10,971 bases of DNA from CAZIRF01 sp964541755 (lineage in GTDB: Bacteria; Spirochaetota; Spirochaetia; Treponematales; Breznakiellaceae). Numbering within the stretch: the first letter of the stretch is position 1; each line of letters opens with the position of its first letter. The DNA is taken from assembly GCA_964541755.1 (NCBI GenBank), contig CAZIRF010000066.1, positions 1 through 10,971 of the forward strand, given 5' to 3'. A program made the position numbers and the translations under genes. Under the pieces are notes generated by a model that saw only the letters and a list, made by a program, of their open reading frames with translations, ran no database searches and had not been told where the DNA came from. This document shows positions 6,191 to 10,971 of the stretch, piece by piece.

Positions 6191-6901
6191 TCATGCTCCT
6201 GCAAGCTGGATCCAGGCTTCGTCGAGGTTCTTCCCCCGGCCTTGTTCGATGAGTTCGGCAATGCTCCCGTGCGCGATAGAGACGCCCTCCTTGAGCATGA
6301 GGGCCCGCGAGCAGAGGGCCTCGACCTCGTCCATGTAGTGCGAGGAGAGGACTACGGCCGTTCCCTCCCCCTGTACGAGGCGGATGTAGTCCCAGACCTC
6401 CCGGCGGGCCATTGGGTCGAGACCCGTGGTGAGTTCGTCGAGGAAGACGAGCCGGGGTTTGTGCATGAAGGCCACAAGGAGGGAGAGCTTTTGTTTTTCC
6501 CCGCCAGAAAGGGATTCGACCGGCTTTTTCCGCCGTTTTTCGAGGCCAAAGCGCACGAGGAGGGGCTCTCAGTCTGCCGGGGCGGCGTAGAGGGCGGCCG
6601 TCATGCGGCAGAGTTCCTCCACCCGGATGCCCGCCTGCCAGCCTGCATCCTGGAACTGTACCCCCACCTCTTCGAAGACCTTCCGGCGCTGTGCGACGGG
6701 GTCCATATCCAGAATCTGCACCCTGCCGCCGTCTCTTTTGCGGGTGCCCAGGATGCACTCGAGGGCGCTGGTCTTCCCCGCCCCGTTGGGGCCCAGGAGG
6801 CCGAAGATTTCGCCCGCCTTTACGCGGAACGAGAGGGGTTTGAGGGCCTGGAGCAAGCCGTACGACTTCTCCAGGTCCTCGACGACGAGGATGTCTTCCA
6901 T
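6191..6901 (-). pseudogene. ABC exporter ATPase interrupted by one in-frame TGA
   Basis: Read through, the gene encodes 235 residues plus an internal stop, the normal length for an ABC-2 partner ATPase. The first 110 codons (6901-6572) carry Walker A GPNGAGKT (37-44) and the Q-loop Gln (near 84). After TGA at 6569-6571 the same frame continues with the signature LSGGEKQ (130-136), Walker B with catalytic Glu (RLVFLDE, 149-155), the D-loop and the H-loop His 187. No base is inserted or lost, so it is a nonsense change rather than a frameshift. The surroundings (PAD, stop, EPLLVRFGLE) read as a continuous family sequence. A GTG at 6554-6556 could restart translation but lacks a ribosome site. 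Start ATG 6899-6901 has AAGGAG 6 nt upstream. Nonsense mutation, sequencing error or readthrough are the options; genetic-code reassignment is unlikely because TGA ends other genes here. Confidence 0.85.
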
Positions 6902-6973
6902 GAGAATCTCCTTGTGTATGGTTTGCGGAAGCCCTCGAGGCGGCTGTGCCCGGAAAGGGTTCCTTTTTGGTGC

Positions 6974-7789
6974 TTACCCCCGCGTCACGGGTATCTGTAT
7001 TTCGGTGAGCCAGTCATCGGGGTTGTTCCGGTTCCAGATGCCGTCTAGGTAGGACTCGCGCGGGAGGCCGGCCGGCGAGAGTCCTTGGGCCTGTATCCTG
7101 GCGAAGAGGGCATTGTAGCCGGTGGCGAGGCTCGCATAGGGGCCACGGTGGAGGAGGCAGGCGGCTTCCTGTACCGCTTCAATCGTCTTGAATTTGACGC
7201 GGTCGGACTCCCTGCAGGGGGCGATAACCGCCTCGCAGACCTCGGCGTCGATATCCTTCTCGCGGTATTCCCCGTCGTGGTAGATGGTAAAGCAATAGGC
7301 CGGTTCACGGCAGACTGCCCCCACCGAGTGCATGTATTCGCCCATCTTCGGGACGACATCGAAGAAGCTGTCGTAGGAGGGGACTCGCAGGCGCATGGAG
7401 GCGACAATGACCTCGGGGAGGTCCTTGATGAAGATTTCGGGGGGCTTTCCGGCATCGGGACCGTTTTTCATGCGCTCAAGCCAGGTTTTGGCGCGCTCGA
7501 TCTTCATGTCGATCATCTCCTTTTCATTGGCGAGGGCGGCGATGCGGGCGTTTATGCTGGCGGCCTCTTGGTCGCGGCCGCGCAGGATGCCGGCGATCTC
7601 TTCAAGGGGAAAGCCCAGGTCCCGCAGTTCCAGGATGCGGGCGATGTCGTGCAGCTGGTCGAGGGTGTAGTAGCGGTAGCCGGTCCACTCGTCGACCTGT
7701 GCGGGTTTGAAGAGCCCGATGCAGTCGTAGTGCCGCAGGGTCTTGGTCGTGATGCGGTTGATCTTCGAGAACTCCCCGATGCTGTACAC
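6974..7789 (-). CDS. MerR-family regulator with GyrI-like/BmrR-type ligand domain
   Basis: This 271-residue cytosolic transcription activator has a winged MerR helix-turn-helix at 1-70 (YSIGEFSKINRITTKTLRHYD, then GYRYYTLDQL and the LGFPLEEI helix). A dimerising coiled coil follows at about 75-110, then a GyrI-like multidrug-binding domain from about 118 to the end. That domain shows RGPYASLATGYNALF, PRESYL and LTEIQIPV; E245 in PRESYL is the likely counterpart of the drug-pocket glutamate of BmrR-type domains. It starts with GTG at 7787-7789, chosen for AGGAGG 5 nt upstream. The gene heads the operon with the broken ATPase and permease, and its promoter has the 19-bp spacer on which MerR proteins act, so it very likely activates its own operon in response to a lipophilic cation or drug. 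Confidence 0.92.
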   Translation of the reverse strand: MYSIGEFSKINRITTKTLRHYDCIGLFKPAQVDEWTGYRYYTLDQLHDIARILELRDLGFPLEEIAGILRGRDQEAASINARIAALANEKEMIDMKIERAKTWLERMKNGPDAGKPPEIFIKDLPEVIVASMRLRVPSYDSFFDVVPKMGEYMHSVGAVCREPAYCFTIYHDGEYREKDIDAEVCEAVIAPCRESDRVKFKTIEAVQEAACLLHRGPYASLATGYNALFARIQAQGLSPAGLPRESYLDGIWNRNNPDDWLTEIQIPVTRG

Positions 7790-7818
7790 TGCCCCCTCCT
7801 TTTGCGTTCTGTGTACAG
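7782..7818. repeat. inverted repeat flanking the merR ribosome site
   Basis: CTGTACAC (7782-7789) and GTGTACAG (7811-7818) are perfect inverted copies 21 bp apart. One arm covers the GTG start codon of the MerR gene and the other its -10 region, with AGGAGG in the loop. In RNA it could pair and hide the ribosome site; in DNA it could be an operator. Confidence 0.55.
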
Positions 7819-7847
7819 TCTAGCGATTGCCCCAAGGGAAAGGTCAA
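7817..7847 (-). promoter_or_regulatory. MerR-type promoter with 19-bp spacer
   Basis: On the minus strand TTGACC (7847-7842) and TAGACT (7822-7817) are separated by exactly 19 bp, the overlong spacer typical of promoters untwisted by MerR-family activators. The spacer holds an imperfect dyad, TTTCCCTTGGGGCAA, with TT/AA ends and CCC/GGG core, as expected for the regulator's own binding site. Confidence 0.8.
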
Positions 7848-7901
7848 GGAAGAAAAAGAGCATATTGTCATTTTTTTTTCTACAATGATACTCACAGCTG
7901 C

Positions 7902-7915
7902 TATACGCGTATAAT
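7902..7915 (+). promoter_or_regulatory. perfect palindrome overlapping a TATAAT -10 box
   Basis: TATACGCGTATA (7902-7913) is a perfect 12-bp dyad, and its right half runs into a consensus TATAAT at 7910-7915. It lies 38 bp before the exporter ATPase start. No good -35 box lies 17 bp upstream, which fits an activated or repressor-gated promoter. A bound dimer here would cover the -10 region. Confidence 0.55.
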
Positions 7916-7953
7916 CAAGATGGGCTGGTATGCGGACAGCAAGGAGCATCAGA

Positions 7954-8823
7954 ATGATTCAAGTCGAGAATCTTTCCTTTTCGTACGGCAAGTCCGGGGG
8001 CTTTTCCCTCAAGGATATCAGCTTTTCGGTGGCCCCCGGCGAGATTTTCGGGTTTTTGGGGCCCTCCGGGGCGGGGAAGAGTACCCTGCAGAAGATACTG
8101 GTGGGGCTTCTGCGCGGCTGGAAGGGGCACGCTCTTGTCGCAGGCTGCGACATGCGTTCCCCCGGCCGGGACTTTGCACAGAGGATAGGGGTGGATTTCG
8201 AGTTCCCCAGCCTCTACGGGAAGCTCACAGCCCTCGAAAACCTCGAGTTTTTCGCCTCCCTCTACAAAAAGCGTGCACGAAGCCCCCGGGAGCTCCTGGC
8301 ACTCGTGGGGCTCGAGGCCGAGGCCGACAAGAGGGTTGCCGCTTACTCCAAGGGCATGAAGAGCCGCCTCAATTTCGTAAAGGCCCTCTCCCATGGCCCC
8401 GAGCTTCTCTTTCTCGATGAGCCGACTTCCGGCCTCGACCCTGCCAATGCCCGTATCATGAAGAACATCATACGCGCCGAGCGCGATCGGGGCGCTGCGG
8501 TCATCCTTACCACCCACAACATGCACGATGCCGCCGAGCTCTGCGACCGGGTCGCCTTCATCGTCGATGGGGAAATCCGGGCCCTGGACAACCCGCGCGC
8601 TTTGGTCATGTCCAAGGGGGCCGCCCGTATCGACTACTCCTGGTTTGAAGACAGCGAAGGCGGCACCCGACGCGAGGAATACGCGCATAGTGCCCTCGCA
8701 GAGAGCGGGAAGGACTCCCGCCTCCAGGACCTTGTGGCCCGCGGGGCCCTTGCTTCCATTCACTCAAGCGAGCCCACGCTGGAGGATGTTTTTGTCGAGG
8801 TAACGGGGAGGGCCCTTACATGA
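7954..8823 (+). CDS. ABC exporter ATPase, fluoroquinolone-export type
   Basis: This 289-residue nucleotide-binding subunit has Walker A GPSGAGKS at 36-43, Walker B LLFLDE at 151-156, TSGLDP at 158-163 and the H-loop His 188. Two canonical positions are altered: the Q-loop region reads VDFEFPSLY (80-88), with Glu where Gln is usual, and the signature is YSKGMK (131-136) rather than LSGGQ. Both changes, as I recall, recur in the ATPase family typified by mycobacterial Rv2688c. About 60 residues follow the core, including SSEPTLEDVFVEVTGR, the usual C-terminal motif of drug-exporter ATPases. Start ATG 7954 has AAGGAG 7 nt upstream. Its stop overlaps the next ATG (ATGA), so it is translationally coupled to the permeases. 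Drug efflux is inferred from the family; the true substrate is unknown. Confidence 0.88.
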   Translation: MIQVENLSFSYGKSGGFSLKDISFSVAPGEIFGFLGPSGAGKSTLQKILVGLLRGWKGHALVAGCDMRSPGRDFAQRIGVDFEFPSLYGKLTALENLEFFASLYKKRARSPRELLALVGLEAEADKRVAAYSKGMKSRLNFVKALSHGPELLFLDEPTSGLDPANARIMKNIIRAERDRGAAVILTTHNMHDAAELCDRVAFIVDGEIRALDNPRALVMSKGAARIDYSWFEDSEGGTRREEYAHSALAESGKDSRLQDLVARGALASIHSSEPTLEDVFVEVTGRALT

Positions 8824-9566
8824 AGCGCTTCATATCACTGCTGATAGCTGATTGCCGCTTCCAGTTCCGCTACGGTTTTTATGCCCTGTATGCTTTCTTC
8901 AGTATCTTTTATGTCGTGCTCCTGCGCCTGCTCCCCGGCTTCACGCGCGACAGCGCACGAGCCCTCCTGGCCTTTTCGGACCCGGCCGCCCTCGGGCTCT
9001 TTTTTATGGGGGCCATCCTCCTCTTTGAACGGGGCGAGCGGGTTCACCCCTCCCTCGCGGTGAGCCCGGTGCGCGTCTTCGAATATGCCCTGTCGAAGGC
9101 CCTATCGCTCTCGATCATTTCACTCGCGGCGGGGATTGGCATAATCCTCGCCAGCGGGGGGAGGGTTGGCCCCTGGACTGTGGCGGGTATGGCCCTTGCG
9201 AGCATGCTCTTCTCCTCTGTGGGCCTCTTGATTGGTTCCCGTGCACAGTCGCTCAACGGCTATATCCTGCTCACGGTCCCCGCAGAACTCCTCCTCTTTG
9301 TACCCGCCGGCCTCTGGTTCTTTGAAGTTTTTGGCGACTGGGCCCTCGTCCACCCCGGGGCTGCTGCCCTCAACCTTGTCTCGGCCAGTCCGCGATACCC
9401 GACTGCAAGCTTCCTGTCTCTGGGCCTGTGGCTCGCCCTGGCGCTGGTCTTTGCACTCCCGGCTGCCGGCCGCATGCTGCGCGGGGAATCCCCGGGCGCA
9501 GATGAAGACGCCTCTGCAAGCCCGGAACCCATTCCTGTGGCCATAAAGCCGGAGGGCCTCGAATGA
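8820..9566 (+). CDS. exporter permease subunit A (fluoroquinolone-export type)
   Basis: A 248-residue membrane protein has six probable spans, the first near 18-40. It ends in a polar, Pro/Glu/Asp-rich cytoplasmic tail of about 30 residues (GESPGADEDASASPEP and on). The N-terminal pattern, a short basic start followed by LLIADCRFQFRYGFYALYAFFS, resembles permeases encoded directly after Rv2688c-like ATPases. It overlaps the ATPase gene by 4 bp and the next permease by 4 bp, so the three are one coupled unit. It should pair with the second permease as a heterodimeric channel. Family-level assignment rests mostly on gene order and length. Confidence 0.8.
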   Translation: MKRFISLLIADCRFQFRYGFYALYAFFSIFYVVLLRLLPGFTRDSARALLAFSDPAALGLFFMGAILLFERGERVHPSLAVSPVRVFEYALSKALSLSIISLAAGIGIILASGGRVGPWTVAGMALASMLFSSVGLLIGSRAQSLNGYILLTVPAELLLFVPAGLWFFEVFGDWALVHPGAAALNLVSASPRYPTASFLSLGLWLALALVFALPAAGRMLRGESPGADEDASASPEPIPVAIKPEGLE

Positions 9567-10273
9567 TACTCCAGTCCTTCCGCCTCTTTTTGCGCCAAAT
9601 TGTGGATGATGCCATGCTCGTCATGGTGCTGGTGGCCCCGGTGCTGGCGGCCTGTGCCTTCCGCTTCGGGATACCCGCCCTCGAGATGCTTCTGGTCGAA
9701 TGGATTGGAAAGCCGGTCATTGCGCCCTGGTATCCCCTCGTCGATCTCTTTCTGGGCATATTGGCCCCGTACATGCTGCTCTTTGCCTCGACCATGGTGC
9801 TCCTCGAGGAGCGGGACGAGGGGCTCGCCGTCTATCTCGCCGTTACCCCGCTTGGGCGCAGGGGCTATCTCCTGTCGCGTCTTGTCCTGCCAGGCTTTCT
9901 GGCCAGCCTGTTCACCCTTGTCCTTGTCAGCTTTTTCTCTCTCGTTCCACTCTCCTTACCCGAACGCCTCGCCCTCTCTTTGGCGGCGACGGTCCTCGCC
10001 CTGGTCATGAGCCTCCTCGTATATGCCCTGGCCGGCAACCGCATCGAGGGCATGGCCCTCGCCAAGATATCTTCCATAATACTTTTGGGGGTGGTTCTGC
10101 CCTTTGTTACGAGGAGCCCTTGGCGCTATCTTGGCGGCTTCTTGCCCTCCTTCTGGCTGGGCGAGGCCCGTGTCGCCGGTGGCCTGCTTCCTGCGGCGGC
10201 TTTTGCGTTGGTGTCACTCTTGTGGCTCGGATTGCTTCTGCGCCATTTTTCCCGCCGAATGGCTCGGGGGTAG
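9563..10273 (+). CDS. exporter permease subunit B (fluoroquinolone-export type)
   Basis: A 236-residue inner-membrane protein has about six hydrophobic spans. It carries ERDEGLAVYLAVTPLGRRGYLLSRL at about 87-111, a cytoplasmic stretch common in ABC-2 permeases of this exporter group, where the loop contacts the ATPase. It differs clearly from the preceding permease, so the channel is likely a heterodimer, as in the Rv2686c/Rv2687c arrangement. Start ATG 9563 overlaps the previous stop as ATGA; the frame ends with TAG at 10271-10273. No T-rich terminator follows; a small GGCTG/CAGCC hairpin at 10277-10293 abuts the promoter of the next gene, so some readthrough is possible. Confidence 0.8.
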   Translation: MILQSFRLFLRQIVDDAMLVMVLVAPVLAACAFRFGIPALEMLLVEWIGKPVIAPWYPLVDLFLGILAPYMLLFASTMVLLEERDEGLAVYLAVTPLGRRGYLLSRLVLPGFLASLFTLVLVSFFSLVPLSLPERLALSLAATVLALVMSLLVYALAGNRIEGMALAKISSIILLGVVLPFVTRSPWRYLGGFLPSFWLGEARVAGGLLPAAAFALVSLLWLGLLLRHFSRRMARG

Positions 10274-10293
10274 GCGGGCTGTAACTATCAGCC

Positions 10294-10323
10294 TTGACAA
10301 TGATACGGTATTAAAACAGTATT
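10294..10323 (+). promoter_or_regulatory. promoter and operator of the MocR gene
   Basis: A perfect TTGACA -35 box (10294-10299) is followed by a weak -10 near 10317-10323 (CAGTATT). Within and after the spacer, ATACGGT (10303-10309) and ACAGTAT (10316-10322) form an inverted repeat with one mismatch. GTATTAAA (10308-10315) and GTATTGAA (10319-10326) form a direct repeat with an 11-bp period. Both layouts are known for MocR/GntR operators, so autoregulation is likely. Confidence 0.6.
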
Positions 10324-10328
10324 GAAGC

Positions 10329-10971
10329 ATGAAGATTGACCGGGAGAGCCAGAAGCCCCTCTACATGCAGATTCGCGACGGCCTGCGTGCCGAAATCGAT
10401 GCCGGGGAGCTCGCCGCCGGGACGCGCCTTGCCACGGTTGCGGCCATGGCCGCGGATTACGAGGTGACGCCTGCGACCATTCGGCGGGCCATACAGGACC
10501 TTGTCTCGGAGGGGCTGGTAACGGCCCACGTGGGGCGGGGGACCTTTGTCGCCGGCGGCGGGCGGCTTGCGGAAACGCTTGCCGATATCCGCTCTTCATA
10601 CGGCCCGCAAACGGCTACGGGATCTGCGGCTGCAGGATTTTCAGCTGCTGCCGCTTCACCGGCTTTGGCTGCGCCGACCCGTAACGGCGAGCGTGACAAT
10701 CCCTCCCGGAATGCCTCGGCTGCCCGGGCAGCCAACCGCTTGCGCCAGAGTGTCGCGCGGGGGCTCAACGAGTTGGTGAATGCCGCCATGCGCCCCGGTG
10801 TTATCGCCTTTACCCGCGGGACGGGCGACCCGGACACCATTGCAGAGGGCACCCTTACGCGCCTGGTGCAGGCGGCCCTCGCCGGCGGCGAACGGGTCTT
10901 CCTCGATTATGGCGACCCGCGTGGACTGCCTGCCCTGCGCGAATCCATTGCCGCCCTCTATGCAAAACGCG
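10329..10971 (+). CDS. MocR-type regulator (GntR HTH plus aminotransferase domain), 5' part
   Basis: The frame opens at ATG 10329 and runs off the window after 214 codons without a stop. Residues 8-75 form a GntR winged helix-turn-helix: QKPLYMQIRDGLRAEIDAGEL, then VTPATIRRAIQDLVSEGLV and HVGRGTFVAGG. Residues about 95-140 are an Ala/Ser-rich, low-complexity linker. From about 156 the sequence enters a fold-type I aminotransferase-like domain, shown by LDYGDPRGLPALRESIAALY at 192-211, which is characteristic of MocR proteins; full members are 450-500 residues. The expected PLP lysine lies beyond the window. The ribosome site is poor (TTGAAG just upstream). It would bind PLP and control nearby metabolic or transport genes; the effector and target cannot be read from what is visible. 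Confidence 0.85.
   Translation, partial: MKIDRESQKPLYMQIRDGLRAEIDAGELAAGTRLATVAAMAADYEVTPATIRRAIQDLVSEGLVTAHVGRGTFVAGGGRLAETLADIRSSYGPQTATGSAAAGFSAAAASPALAAPTRNGERDNPSRNASAARAANRLRQSVARGLNELVNAAMRPGVIAFTRGTGDPDTIAEGTLTRLVQAALAGGERVFLDYGDPRGLPALRESIAALYAKR

Noticed and set aside
6569..6571. TGA as a recoded codon (Sec or Trp) in the ABC ATPase
   Set aside because: TGA terminates several other genes in the window, Trp is written TGG, no selenocysteine role fits this position, and I saw no convincing SECIS-like hairpin.

Overview
This GC-rich window comes from a bacterium whose nearest lifestyle clue is a pair of [FeFe]-hydrogenase maturation genes, so an anaerobic fermenter or syntroph is likely. 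The sequence alone does not settle the phylum. A spirochaete, synergistete or clostridial relative would all fit, and I only weakly favour a GC-rich spirochaete-like anaerobe.

Layout from left to right. (1) nudC, an NADH pyrophosphatase/RNA NAD-decapping Nudix enzyme, lies on the minus strand at 114-983. (2) A 443-bp gap at 984-1426 holds a perfect 12-bp palindrome, a 41-codon remnant that looks like the start of a PIN-domain (VapC-type) toxin, and about 180 nt of unexplained leader. (3) A tight plus-strand operon at 1427-4443 encodes a TM1266-type small ACT-fold regulator, the radical-SAM enzyme HydG and the radical-SAM enzyme HydE. hydF and a hydrogenase gene are not in view. (4) A small four-helix membrane protein gene at 4524-4988 has its own promoter, is visibly less GC-rich than its neighbours, and is followed by two strong hairpin terminators. 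(5) A non-coding block at about 5158-5437 is packed with consecutive perfect hairpins and bracketed by 14-bp inverted repeats. (6) A minus-strand operon at 7789-5446 encodes a BmrR-like MerR regulator, an ABC ATPase interrupted by one in-frame TGA, and an ABC-2 permease. (7) Divergent from it, a plus-strand operon at 7954-10273 encodes an ABC ATPase and two unlike ABC-2 permeases, the arrangement of fluoroquinolone-type exporters. (8) The 5' part of a MocR-type (GntR plus aminotransferase) regulator begins at 10329 and runs off the window.

How the genes work together. The hyd genes would build the diiron subcluster of the [FeFe] hydrogenase: HydG makes CO and cyanide from tyrosine, HydE processes the Fe(CO)2(CN) synthon, and the TM1266 protein is the small partner usually found beside them. 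The HydG here departs from the classical C-terminal cluster motif and probably at a second metal-ligand position, so its chemistry deserves a check. The two divergent ABC systems look like drug or lipophile efflux pumps. The MerR promoter has the diagnostic 19-bp spacer, and the opposite promoter carries a perfect 12-bp palindrome over its -10 box.

The most unusual non-coding signals are the hairpin block at 5158-5437 and two short words, CTGCARGCTTCC (five copies) and CTATCAGCC (six copies counting both strands). They recur far more often than expected and meet side by side at the edge of that block.
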